Below, one piece after another: positions 34,634 through 43,163 of a DNA stretch of 64,000 bases. The stretch spans positions 124,001 to 188,000 of the forward strand of contig CP121314.1 of NCBI GenBank assembly GCA_043557195.1, given 5' to 3'. The DNA is from Jejuia sp043557195. Lineage in GTDB: Bacteria; Bacteroidota; Bacteroidia; Flavobacteriales; Flavobacteriaceae. Position numbers and translations under genes: made by a program. The number at the start of each line of letters is the position of its first letter. Position 1 is the stretch's first letter. The notes under the pieces are model-generated. The model made no database searches and was not told the origin of the DNA. It worked only from the letters and a program-made list of their open reading frames with translations.

Positions 34634-35475
34634 CTATTCGTCCTCCAATTTCCATGTCCTAACCCAATCTACACGCATAGTATTAATACTGTCGTCCGCT
34701 AGATCAGATTTTGGTGGCAAACCTCCTAACCAGCCAGCTTCGTTTGTCCAAATATCAAAAATAATTTCCAATTCTCTTGTAAAAAACCTTTCGGGATGAT
34801 ATGTACCATCTAGATGTTCGCCTACAACTACACTTCCTGCTGGTTCACCGTTAAGGTAAAATTGAATATTTCGTTCATCTTTCCACCAAACTCCATAGGT
34901 ATGGTAATCTTCGTTCCAGCCTATATTTCTTAGAGGGTTGACTTCAGACAAATCAGATCTTAAAAAATTGTCTTTGTTTCTTATTTCATTTGGCTGCAAG
35001 TCAGCATCAGCATGAAAATACTGAGAATTCATTTGATCTGGATAAGCATCTGCTTGACAATTATTACATGAGGGATTAGAATTATTTTCAATAATATCAA
35101 TTTCATCTCTATAGGTCCCCCCATCTCTTCCTTTATTCATCCAAAATGTATTGTAAGCTGAAATATGGGATGTTTTTATTCGTGCTTCGCAATACATCGG
35201 ATAACTAGTTTCAGCATGAGAGTGGATTCTTGCGGTATGAAACCATCTTCTCCAATATCATCATTAGTAGAAACGTCTTCTTGATTTAAAGTACCTGCAC
35301 TACTATTTTCTTCAACAGTTAAAAAATCGTCTGTAGCTAAAGGCACGTCCTTATTAGTTTCCTCTGGTTCTTTCTCCTCAGTATTTGAGTCACTACTACT
35401 ACATCCCGAAAGAATTAATAAGCTAGTAAATATAAAAACAAACACTCTTTGTAAAGCAACTCTTTTTAATATCAT
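34634..35475 (-). pseudogene. Broken tandem copy of the GH16 lipoprotein gene
   Basis: The first ~80 codons (35475 downward) match the intact copy almost exactly (lipobox, acidic linker, DDIGEDG). At about 35250 the sequence jumps to the equivalent of intact residue ~232 (WFHTARIHS), in a different frame. Translation of the first frame runs 19 residues out of phase and stops, while the rest of GH16 continues as an open frame to 34634 and keeps RDEIDIIE. About 460 bp encoding the cadherin-like domain and the N-terminal GH16 strands are missing. Both parental junction sequences share AGATGGT, pointing to a microhomology deletion. A truncated C-terminal product from an internal start would lack half the jelly roll. 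Confidence 0.88.
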
Positions 35476-35661
35476 TTCTCTAATTTTTAAACCATTGAAC
35501 TACAAAGTTAGAAACGGAACCCTAGTATTATTAAAAAAATCGACTTGACGAGAACTAAACAAAGTACAGGTTAAAGAGAAAAAGACCATTTGTTACTAAA
35601 TTAAGGTAAAAAGTACCACTGGTCAGGTTGTCTATTTTAAAAAATAAAATCGTGAGATTTA

Positions 35662-37359
35662 CTATTGGTTAACACCTTTTAAAGAATCTATTTGCTTTTG
35701 AAGTTTTTCAAGAAGTGCAGCTTTATCATCCTTCACAGGTAAAACAACATCTAAAGAATCCTTAACCGATTGAGCAATATCAATGGTTTTAGTTTCTTCA
35801 ACAAAATAATAGCCTATGCCTTCACTAGCTCTCCATGCTTCGTTTAATTGATCGTAAACTGTTTTATCCCATCTGCTTGGATGTTTTACATCTATCCATA
35901 CCACATCACGGTATTCGCTATCAATTAACACCAAATCTGGTGTTGCAGAACCATCAAATTGTTGCGCGTTTTTATCACTTATTGAAGATACGGTTCCCAT
36001 AAAGAACATACGCTTTTTACCTGCTATATTTTTGATATATGGACGAAATTCTACTGGTGTATTCGCTGTCCAATCATATTCTTTTCTAGACTCTTTAACC
36101 TTTAGAGGCATTGCAGAAACACCTGCATATCCTTGTTTTTTTGCTGCGTGATTATAATAATATAATTTATCTGTACCATCAGCAGGTACAAAAACACTAA
36201 AACTTAAACTGGTGCGTTCGTCTCCTACTGGCTCTAATCCGAACCAATGATACAACCCACTATACGCTGCTGTTTCAGTTTCTGAAAAATCAAAATCCGT
36301 CACATAGGGCTGTTGATTTTGATCTTTAGGCATTTCAGGAATTTTAACTGCGGTCTCCATATTCCAAGGTAATGGGTCACTAAAACCTCCCAGAAACTTT
36401 AAAGATTCAGCTTGTAATCTTGACACTTTTTCAGCTAATGTATTTTGACGAGTCAAGTATTGATGATTTTTCATGTTATCAGGACTAACATAGGTGCCTT
36501 TTCCAATCAAAATACGCTCCATGTAGTCATTAAAATCGTGTTCTCCATTGTCTACTACCATGACGCCACCAAATGTTGGATACGGAAATAAAAAGCCTTT
36601 CCATTTAATCAAACTTACCACTTGCACCCATTTCCCAGAATCATTCTTCATGTAGTAGGTGTCACTAGGTTCCATTGTAAATAACTGGAAGAAATTAAAG
36701 CGCTGCACTACTGCATTGTAAGTGTTCCTACTAAACTTTAAAGACTCCCCTATTGAAAACGTTACAGGAATTCTATTTTCACTTGAAAATCTTGGAAAAG
36801 GCGTTGTACTGGATACTGCAAAAACTTCTTCAGTATTATCAGTCATACCTTGCCAAACGTACTTTTCAGTAGGTTGAATGGCCATGGTCCATTTGTTCTC
36901 ATTGCCAATCCTTACCAAATGCGGTAAAGACACATCTTTAGTTTCTCCAACACTTTCATTTGCCATAGAAAATACATTTCTCAAAGGTTGTATACGTTCA
37001 TTTTGTGTTAAAGGCAATTCATTAATTTCGACTTTATTTAAGTGATTAAAGACGTTGTAGGTTTTCATGTAGTCATACATTTTAAAATGCCAACCTACCA
37101 AGTATAAAATTCCAAAAAACACTGCTAGCAATCCTAGAATTCCAAGTCGTGCTCCAGTACTAGCTGATTTCCTGAATTTTCTTAAACCAAAAAACAGAAC
37201 AATAACACTAAGTAGAATTACAAAAATAAATTTACGAATGAACAACAATGCAGGTTGATAATCGTCCCGAAGAACAAACAGAGCAATTAGAATTATTAGT
37301 GAAACAATTATTGTAATTGTTTTTTGCTTTTTTCCTTTGCTCCAGTAAGATTTAATCAT
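35662..37359 (-). CDS. Membrane protein of unknown function (AAA-cluster gene 7)
   Basis: A 565-residue protein: a basic N-terminus, three membrane helices (about 14-30, 38-58, 72-93), then a large soluble region (about 100-540) with no motif I recognise, ending in a short coiled coil (ALLEKLQKQIDSLKG). The soluble part is rich in Trp/Phe/Tyr and beta-strand pattern and contains DLVLIDSEYRDVVWIDVKHPSRWD near residues 475-498. It is the last gene of a seven-gene minus-strand run that includes an AAA+ ATPase. Its gap to the previous gene (85 bases) holds two copies of a dispersed repeat. Function unknown. Confidence 0.7.
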   Translation of the reverse strand: MIKSYWSKGKKQKTITIIVSLIILIALFVLRDDYQPALLFIRKFIFVILLSVIVLFFGLRKFRKSASTGARLGILGLLAVFFGILYLVGWHFKMYDYMKTYNVFNHLNKVEINELPLTQNERIQPLRNVFSMANESVGETKDVSLPHLVRIGNENKWTMAIQPTEKYVWQGMTDNTEEVFAVSSTTPFPRFSSENRIPVTFSIGESLKFSRNTYNAVVQRFNFFQLFTMEPSDTYYMKNDSGKWVQVVSLIKWKGFLFPYPTFGGVMVVDNGEHDFNDYMERILIGKGTYVSPDNMKNHQYLTRQNTLAEKVSRLQAESLKFLGGFSDPLPWNMETAVKIPEMPKDQNQQPYVTDFDFSETETAAYSGLYHWFGLEPVGDERTSLSFSVFVPADGTDKLYYYNHAAKKQGYAGVSAMPLKVKESRKEYDWTANTPVEFRPYIKNIAGKKRMFFMGTVSSISDKNAQQFDGSATPDLVLIDSEYRDVVWIDVKHPSRWDKTVYDQLNEAWRASEGIGYYFVEETKTIDIAQSVKDSLDVVLPVKDDKAALLEKLQKQIDSLKGVNQ

Positions 37360-37370
37360 AATATTTTGTC

Positions 37371-37389
37371 ATTCCTGCTTCGCAGGAAT
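37371..37389. repeat. Dispersed palindromic repeat, copy 1
   Basis: ATTCCTGCTTCGCAGGAAT, a hairpin-forming unit also present at 37420-37439 and 63946-63964. Confidence 0.8.
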
Positions 37390-37419
37390 CTTATTTATTT
37401 AATTTTTATTTCAAAATGG

Positions 37420-37439
37420 ATTCCTGTCTTCGCAGGAAT
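37420..37439. repeat. Dispersed palindromic repeat, copy 2
   Basis: ATTCCTGTCTTCGCAGGAAT, 30 bases after copy 1, followed by GAC. Same family as copy 1. Confidence 0.8.
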
Positions 37440-37444
37440 GACAG

Positions 37445-37972
37445 CTATAGAAGCCCTTTATCCTTTAAACGGTCTCTTGCACTTTTTTCTTCTCCTTTTA
37501 AAGGTTCTTTAGGTGCTTCAATAACTTCTTCAGCTTCTTTAGTTTTCAAATCCTCTATAAAATCCTTTCCTTTTTCGAAGGTATCTTGTACCATATCTTC
37601 AATTGAATCACTCTTCTCTTCAATAACCTTTCCTGACTTTACAACAAAATTAGCAACATAAGTTCCTATCAAAATACCAACAACAATGGAAGCAAACGCC
37701 GAAATCCCGTAATAACTTGTAAATATGGCAAAGGGTGATAAAAACTGTATCACTAAACCAATTAGCAGCAATATTCCTACTACATAAACAAGTCTTGGCA
37801 AAAATGGCTGCTTGTAAACAAAACCCTTTTTATTATCAGGTTTCATTTGCAATTCTTTACTGTTAAATATTTTATTTAAAAAACGATATAAAGTATTTCT
37901 TTGAGATTCTCTCCAATAGACGAAAATCCCTAATAAAATTGCTGCAATAAAGATTACTAAATCTAGTCCCAT
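37445..37972 (-). CDS. Small multi-pass membrane protein (AAA-cluster gene 6)
   Basis: A 175-residue protein with three or four membrane helices (about 3-19, 60-80, 85-110), followed by an acidic and basic cytoplasmic tail with coiled-coil character (VIEEKSDSIEDMVQDTFEKGKDFIEDLKTKEAEEVIEAP). It lies 39 bases downstream of the 411-residue gene and is probably cotranscribed. A scaffold or anchor role for the cluster is an inference from topology only. Family not recognised. Confidence 0.65.
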   Translation of the reverse strand: MGLDLVIFIAAILLGIFVYWRESQRNTLYRFLNKIFNSKELQMKPDNKKGFVYKQPFLPRLVYVVGILLLIGLVIQFLSPFAIFTSYYGISAFASIVVGILIGTYVANFVVKSGKVIEEKSDSIEDMVQDTFEKGKDFIEDLKTKEAEEVIEAPKEPLKGEEKSARDRLKDKGLL

Positions 37973-38011
37973 GATAATAATAGTTTGTTCTATAAAATTA
38001 GTCTAAAAAAC

Positions 38012-39247
38012 TTAAATATTGTTACGAATAGTTTCTATAGCCCAATCTTTAAAAGAATCGTCCCAATCTTTAAATTTATTATAAAAATCTTCTTTATCGT
38101 ACCAATACCAAAATAATACATCGTTTGGCGAAATATTCATCAATAACTTCCAAATTAAATCTTGGTGTTTAGCCTCTAAAGATGAATGTGGTTTGTGCAA
38201 TGAAAAATAGAGTTTATCATCAATAATATCGGCTATCTTAAATTGATTACTGGTTTCTATCTTTTCAAGGTAGCGCTCTACACTCATTATTTTTTTTCGA
38301 GATTTGATGTCTAATTTATTCAAATAGCTTTTGAATAAAATAGGATCATTTAAAATATCCTGAACAGGATGTTGTGTCTTTTTTAAATGCTGAAACATCT
38401 CAAATTTCTTGATGCGATTATAACGCTCTGTCCGCACTTCAGCTTCTAAATCACAATCAATAATTGAATGACTGCGCAATTTATCCATTAATTCAGGCTG
38501 ATCTATATGATATATTAAAACGTCGTGGGTTGTGTCTTTAATGGCTTCTTTATGCCAAGTTTCATCTTCAAAAATTACTATTGGCACGATAAAATCTCGC
38601 AATACATAAACACCTCCAAAAGCTCTCGAATAAAAAGAATCTGTAGTGTATTCTAATTCGTGTAATTCTAAATCTCTATGACGTAAATCTCCGTATGTCT
38701 TAGCAGAATCCAATAACTTTTGATGCATGGTTTCGCTAATAAAGTTGTTCCCTCTATTGAATTCTTCTACCAATTCTAACTGTTCTTCTTTAACCCTATC
38801 GAGATTGTCAATTAAATGAAAATGAACATTGATTTTATTGTATTTTAATACATCAAGAGGTTCATAAAAAGCATCTATTTTTTGATCGAAATCTAAACAA
38901 ATGGCAGAATCTCTTGTGATATCTTTAATTTTCACACCATGAATTTTAAAGACATATTTCATCAAGTCTCTATCAAACGTATGAAACGGCAAGTACACAG
39001 GTTTCCCTTTTTGAAGTGGTGAAATAATAATACCATGCGGGTTCGCTTCGCCATTATTAAGGTAATTGGTATCCTTTTTTTCTTCAGCAACTTCTGGACT
39101 CCAACCAATACCATCAATATGAAAGGCTTTTAACTTGGTTTTTGTAAACCCAAGTTTAACCAAGCATTTGTTGTAGCGCTCTACCAGTTTTCCGCTTACA
39201 GGAATCAATTCGCTTCTGTATAGGTTTGCTTGTTTTAGTTTGTCCAT
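38012..39247 (-). CDS. Cytosolic protein of unknown function (AAA-cluster gene 5)
   Basis: A 411-residue protein without signal or membrane segments. It opens MDKLKQANLYRSELIPVSG and contains GIIISPLQKGKPVYLPFHTFD, HFHLIDNLDRV and an aromatic C-terminus (DVLFWYWYDKEDFYNKFKDWDDSF). I suspect it belongs to a Bacteroidota DUF family (possibly DUF6638, from memory and unverified). It abuts the NUDIX gene with no spacer (39247/39248), strong evidence of cotranscription and translational coupling. No catalytic motif identified. Confidence 0.7.
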   Translation of the reverse strand: MDKLKQANLYRSELIPVSGKLVERYNKCLVKLGFTKTKLKAFHIDGIGWSPEVAEEKKDTNYLNNGEANPHGIIISPLQKGKPVYLPFHTFDRDLMKYVFKIHGVKIKDITRDSAICLDFDQKIDAFYEPLDVLKYNKINVHFHLIDNLDRVKEEQLELVEEFNRGNNFISETMHQKLLDSAKTYGDLRHRDLELHELEYTTDSFYSRAFGGVYVLRDFIVPIVIFEDETWHKEAIKDTTHDVLIYHIDQPELMDKLRSHSIIDCDLEAEVRTERYNRIKKFEMFQHLKKTQHPVQDILNDPILFKSYLNKLDIKSRKKIMSVERYLEKIETSNQFKIADIIDDKLYFSLHKPHSSLEAKHQDLIWKLLMNISPNDVLFWYWYDKEDFYNKFKDWDDSFKDWAIETIRNNI

Positions 39248-39835
39248 CTAGTCTACCAACTTATGAATTATAGCATACTGCAACAAAACAATAGTTCGTG
39301 TATCCACTATTTCGCCATTATGCAACATATCTACAGCTTTATCAAAAGGTATTTCTAACACTTCAATATCTTCAGCTTCACTATCTAAACCGCCACCATC
39401 GCTCACTTTCATATCATCAGTGTATTCTCCAATAAAAAAGTGCATCTTTTCAGTCATTACACCAGGTGAAGAATAGGCTTCGTATATTTTTTTTACTTCT
39501 TTTAAGCGATAACCAACTTCCTCTTCTGTCTCTCGAATTATACAAGCCTCTGGGTTATCTTTGTCTAGCATACCTGCAGCAACTTCAACTAAAAATCCAT
39601 CTTTATTATCGTTTAAAAAAGTTGGCATTCTGAATTGCTTCGTTAGAATTACAGTTTTCTTTTTTGTGTTGTACAACAATATTCCTGCGCCATCACCTCT
39701 ATCATACACCTCTCGCATTTGATTTACCCATTCACCACTTTTTATCAAATAATCAAAAGTTACTTTATTCAGAATGTAATAATTATCTGAAAGTAAGCTC
39801 TTGTGAATATTCTTTATTTTATTGTACTTTTTCAT
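39248..39835 (-). CDS. NUDIX hydrolase, NudK-like
   Basis: A 195-residue protein. The NUDIX box REXXEEXG is at residues 101-108 (RETEEEVG), preceded by EVAAGMLDKDNPEACII, with the shortened box spacing seen in GDP-mannose hydrolase NudK. FRMPTF and SPGVMTEKMHFFIGEY also resemble NudK/ADP-ribose pyrophosphatases. It hydrolyses a nucleoside diphosphate linked to another moiety; the substrate is uncertain. Its position inside an AAA+ ATPase cluster, directly abutting an unknown gene, suggests that the nucleotide derivative it acts on is tied to that system (inference). Confidence 0.85.
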   Translation of the reverse strand: MKKYNKIKNIHKSLLSDNYYILNKVTFDYLIKSGEWVNQMREVYDRGDGAGILLYNTKKKTVILTKQFRMPTFLNDNKDGFLVEVAAGMLDKDNPEACIIRETEEEVGYRLKEVKKIYEAYSSPGVMTEKMHFFIGEYTDDMKVSDGGGLDSEAEDIEVLEIPFDKAVDMLHNGEIVDTRTIVLLQYAIIHKLVD

Positions 39836-39858
39836 TTACAGATTGTAATAAACGATTT

Positions 39859-39884
39859 AGGTCTCGACTGCGCTCGACCTGACA
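39859..39884. repeat. Short dispersed repeat (TCGACTGCGCTCGACCTGAC type)
   Basis: An imperfect palindrome containing CTCGACTGCGCTCGACCTGA in the gap between the NUDIX and AAA+ genes. A diverged relative (CTCGATCTGACA) ends the hairpin repeat at 48017-48051. Confidence 0.55.
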
Positions 39885-39888
39885 ACCA

Positions 39889-41850
39889 TTATTTTTCATT
39901 CTCAAACGTTCTTCTCGCTTCTGTTTCAATATTTAATTGATTTACTCTTGCGTCAACTTTTCGTTTAAAATCGGTATCAGCAATGGTTGCTACATTATCA
40001 AGGTAGCGCACCACTTCTTGTCGGCGGATTTCAGAAAAATCCAAACCTTTCATATTTGAACGCATTAATTCCTGAAGCATATTAAACTTCGTATCATAGT
40101 CTTGTTTAAAATAAATCTCTGGATTTTCAAACCAATCTTCTTCTAAATCAAAATCGGTTAAACGCAACGAAATTGCCGATTGAATATTTCGCACATCACG
40201 AGATGAAAAGAACGGAAATATGGCCTGAATTTCTTTGTACAGATTCGCATAAAACAAATGCTGATTTGTTTTAAAGTGTTTTTCCACACTATCATAAACT
40301 TCATGCACACGTTCTTCAGTTGGTTTCTCAACACTACTTAAAATATCGCCCATATTTTTTGCTAAACCTTGATCTTGCAGGTAACTATAATTTTCTGGCC
40401 CTTGCATGTTCACAAAATCTGGCATTGTATCATCAATTTTACGCCACCACAAATGGTCTTGATCTAAAAAATCATGTTCTGTACGCGCACCATCTATTTT
40501 AAAACGACCTTGCACTCGAGAAATCACAGCCTTATCCAGCATTTCAGGTAAATTGGTGAACAATCCAATGGAACTGTTACCATAATTAACAGCATATGCA
40601 CCTTCAGTATATCTTAAAAATACACCAATAACTTCTTTCACACCAGCTGAAACGCCTTGTGCAGTACGCTCTTGCAAATTATTTTCAGCATCATCAATAG
40701 GTGCAAAAATTAATTTTGAAGGATCTTGCAACGGTTTCATCCATTCTACCATTTTTTCAGCTGAACCACCTTGAAACGTAGTAATTAACGTATCTGGCAT
40801 AGGGTGAAATAAAAACGGAATATCCAATGTATCACAATGCTCTTTTAATCTCGTTGCAATAGCTGCAATTAACATACTTTTACCTGTTCCTGGAATACCA
40901 TATCCCATAAATACAGGCATAAATCCACCTAATTCTTGAAACGGGTTTTTCTTAGCAGTAAAATCGTAACTCAATAAACGTTCGGTTAAACGTCGTGCAA
41001 AGTGTTTTGCATCTCGGTTACCAACTATTTGTTCAAACTGAATTTTATTAAACTCTACACTTTTTGCGGTACCTTGAAATACGTTATTCCATCCCGAAAC
41101 TGCAAACTCTGAGTTTTCCAGTTTATATGTTCTGTCTTCAATCGTTTCTGTATATTCTAAAGAGCTTTTGCGTAATTGAATCTCGTCTATTAAGGCTTCA
41201 AAATATACTACCGTAAAATCGATAACATCTTTGTCAGACTTAATAATTTCTGGATGTCCTAAGTATTTATCATAATAAAACAAACTACAGGAAATCCCTT
41301 TTATAGGCGACATTAAAGACACTTCAGGAATACCAGCGAATTTCTGCTTCATCACACTTAAATCGTCCGAAGCATGAGGTTTTAAGTCGTGTAATATTTT
41401 ATAAGCCTTGGCAAATAACATAAACGCTGTTGCCGTATGCATTTTGCTTTCAAACTCACGTTTCCCATTGTTATCTAAAGCAGATTTATTCTCATTTAAA
41501 CTTGATAAACCCGAGGCATCGTAATAACTATCCTTTATCCAAATACCTAAAGTAATCCCTTCTTGCACTGCATACAGCGTCTGATTTAAATAAATAGGAA
41601 TCGCAACGGAATCTGGTAATAAACGCTTCTTCAAACTTAAAATAGTTTTAGAAACCGATGTTACATTTACCGAACTTCCATTATTAGCGCGAGATAAATA
41701 CAACAAGATAGATTCATCTTTAGCATCTTTATCTCTGTTTTTTGCACGAGCACCTTGCTCCCATTGCACACTTTTTAAGTATGAGGAAGCTTCATCCCGA
41801 AGCATGTCAAGTTCAGATAGTTTAATAGGAAATGTTGAGTTATGTTCCAT
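39889..41850 (-). CDS. AAA+ ATPase (AAA-cluster gene 3)
   Basis: A 653-residue protein: an N-terminal domain of unknown type (1-290), then an AAA+ module. Walker A is GIPGTGKS (318-325), Walker B is LIFAPIDDAENN (380-391, Asp-Asp where most AAA+ proteins have Asp-Glu), sensor-1 Asn is in LFTNLPE (about 433), and Arg candidates are R445/R449 in ISRVQGRF. A pore-loop-like FQGGSAEKMVEW (359-370) follows strand 2, as in classical AAA remodelling ATPases. The C-terminal ~150 residues are helical. It probably remodels or unfolds a partner using ATP, perhaps the coiled-coil protein encoded upstream (inference). Confidence 0.85.
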   Translation of the reverse strand: MEHNSTFPIKLSELDMLRDEASSYLKSVQWEQGARAKNRDKDAKDESILLYLSRANNGSSVNVTSVSKTILSLKKRLLPDSVAIPIYLNQTLYAVQEGITLGIWIKDSYYDASGLSSLNENKSALDNNGKREFESKMHTATAFMLFAKAYKILHDLKPHASDDLSVMKQKFAGIPEVSLMSPIKGISCSLFYYDKYLGHPEIIKSDKDVIDFTVVYFEALIDEIQLRKSSLEYTETIEDRTYKLENSEFAVSGWNNVFQGTAKSVEFNKIQFEQIVGNRDAKHFARRLTERLLSYDFTAKKNPFQELGGFMPVFMGYGIPGTGKSMLIAAIATRLKEHCDTLDIPFLFHPMPDTLITTFQGGSAEKMVEWMKPLQDPSKLIFAPIDDAENNLQERTAQGVSAGVKEVIGVFLRYTEGAYAVNYGNSSIGLFTNLPEMLDKAVISRVQGRFKIDGARTEHDFLDQDHLWWRKIDDTMPDFVNMQGPENYSYLQDQGLAKNMGDILSSVEKPTEERVHEVYDSVEKHFKTNQHLFYANLYKEIQAIFPFFSSRDVRNIQSAISLRLTDFDLEEDWFENPEIYFKQDYDTKFNMLQELMRSNMKGLDFSEIRRQEVVRYLDNVATIADTDFKRKVDARVNQLNIETEARRTFENEK

Positions 41851-41857
41851 ATTTTTT

Positions 41858-41887
41858 AGTTTTCAGTCGCAGTCACAGTTTTCAGTA
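41858..41887. repeat. Short intergenic repeat, AGTTTTCAGTCGCAG copy A
   Basis: AGTTTTCAGTCGCAG followed by a partial second unit (CAGTTTTCAGTA), in the gap between the AAA+ gene and its upstream neighbour. The same 15 bases recur at 42982-42996. Confidence 0.6.
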
Positions 41888-41910
41888 CCGCTTAGTTTGA
41901 CTTTGACTGT

Positions 41911-42975
41911 TTACTTTTTTAAATTTATTTCTACACCAGCAATTTCAATAGGTGGTTTTGCTAACCCATTCATCATATCTGGTGTTTTGTTATATAATAA
42001 TTGTATAACACGATGTGGCGCTAACACATATTTTTGCTGAAATACATCGCCCCAGTTTTGCAATACTTGCTTATTAAAAAAACTACCCTCTTTAAATTCG
42101 CTTTTAGAAGCTACTTCGGTAACTTTAAGCGACACCGCATAAGATTCTAAAGGAATTGTTTTTTTGCTAATAGCTTCTAAAATGGTATGCGTTAATGTGT
42201 TTTCATCTTTAGCAAACATGTTATGAATTGGCCCTAAATCAATACGCTTAATCACTTTTGGCGACACTTTAGGTAACTTTTTATCAATGCCGTATGCCAT
42301 AGTATCTAAAGCCATATCTCTATCGCCTACATGCTTAATTATCTGATAAATTTCAGGTTTTGCGTCACGAGCATCCGATCCGCTATAATCAAAATACATA
42401 AAGCAAATAAAAGGTCTGTTTTTAACCACATCATAAAAACTCCAACTCGTCATATATTTTGCATCAACACCCTCAGGAGCATTAACAATTTTACCCTGCA
42501 CAAAACGATTAAAAATGTATTTTTTATTTACTGAAGCATAATACACAATTGATGCAGCCTGAAACAATCTACTTTTCTTCACATGCCGCTTTTTACGCAT
42601 CAGGGTATCTAAAAACTCTTCTTTTAAAGTTGAAATGGGTGTTAATTTGCCCAAATAGTCATCCCTAAGTTCTAAATCATTGAATAAATACCTAAACTCT
42701 AAATAGTTAGGAAAACCAGATTCGGTTAAATCTACCTTCATATTATCCTCGTCGTCATACATGTATTTAATGCGCATTGCCTCAATAGAATACAACAACA
42801 AATCGCAATATTGCTTAAACATCGCCACCTCAGCATCATTACATATCTTTTCTCTTTGTACTGCAACCACCAACTCTTTAAACACAAAATCTATCATTTT
42901 ATGATAAAACGTATAGTGCGCTTTGGAATCTAAAATTGCGGAATCTAAAGGTGTAACTATTTGGTTTATGGACAT
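41911..42975 (-). CDS. Cytosolic protein of unknown function (AAA-cluster gene 2)
   Basis: A 354-residue protein with no signal or membrane helix. The N-terminal half is helical with acidic stretches (YMYDDEDNMKVDLTESGFPNY). A central region has SWSFYDVVKNRPFICFMYFDYSGSDARDAKP, and the C-terminal half has a segment DLGPIHNMFAKDENTLTHTILEAI and a basic end. No family recognised. Its position between the coiled-coil gene and the AAA+ gene, same strand and spaced by 60 bases from the latter, makes a substrate or adaptor role plausible (inference only). Confidence 0.7.
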   Translation of the reverse strand: MSINQIVTPLDSAILDSKAHYTFYHKMIDFVFKELVVAVQREKICNDAEVAMFKQYCDLLLYSIEAMRIKYMYDDEDNMKVDLTESGFPNYLEFRYLFNDLELRDDYLGKLTPISTLKEEFLDTLMRKKRHVKKSRLFQAASIVYYASVNKKYIFNRFVQGKIVNAPEGVDAKYMTSWSFYDVVKNRPFICFMYFDYSGSDARDAKPEIYQIIKHVGDRDMALDTMAYGIDKKLPKVSPKVIKRIDLGPIHNMFAKDENTLTHTILEAISKKTIPLESYAVSLKVTEVASKSEFKEGSFFNKQVLQNWGDVFQQKYVLAPHRVIQLLYNKTPDMMNGLAKPPIEIAGVEINLKK

Positions 42976-42981
42976 GTATTC

Positions 42982-42996
42982 AGTTTTCAGTCGCAG
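42982..42996. repeat. Short intergenic repeat, AGTTTTCAGTCGCAG copy B
   Basis: Exact 15-base match to the unit at 41858, again just upstream of a cluster gene start. Confidence 0.6.
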
Positions 42997-43038
42997 CGTC
43001 AGTTAGCAGACTATAAAATTTTGGATAATTTTTTATTT

Positions 43039-43122
43039 TGGCGTTACCACAAGGGTCGGGCTTTCACTACTCGCTCCCTCCTGCGTCGGGGAGCTCAAAC
43101 ATACCGTTCAATCCCTAACGCA
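43039..43122. repeat. GC-rich dispersed intergenic repeat (GGCGTTACCACAAGGGTCGGGC type)
   Basis: An 84-base block of visibly higher G+C than its surroundings, running from GGCGTTACC through GGGTCGGGCTTTCACTACTCG and GAGCTCAAAC to ATCCCTAACGC. It resembles a high-copy non-coding repeat I know from flavobacterial genomes (memory, not searched). It lies in the gap between the coiled-coil gene and gene 2 of the AAA cluster, and is likely an insertion into the operon. Confidence 0.65.
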
Positions 43123-43163
43123 GATAGAGCTAGCTTTAAGTGTTATAGCCTTTTGTTGATAAT

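Noticed and set aside
35176..35475. Programmed frameshift joining the two pieces of the second GH16 copy
   Set aside because: About 460 bp present in the intact copy are missing at the junction and the shared AGATGGT explains it as a deletion; there is no slippery sequence.
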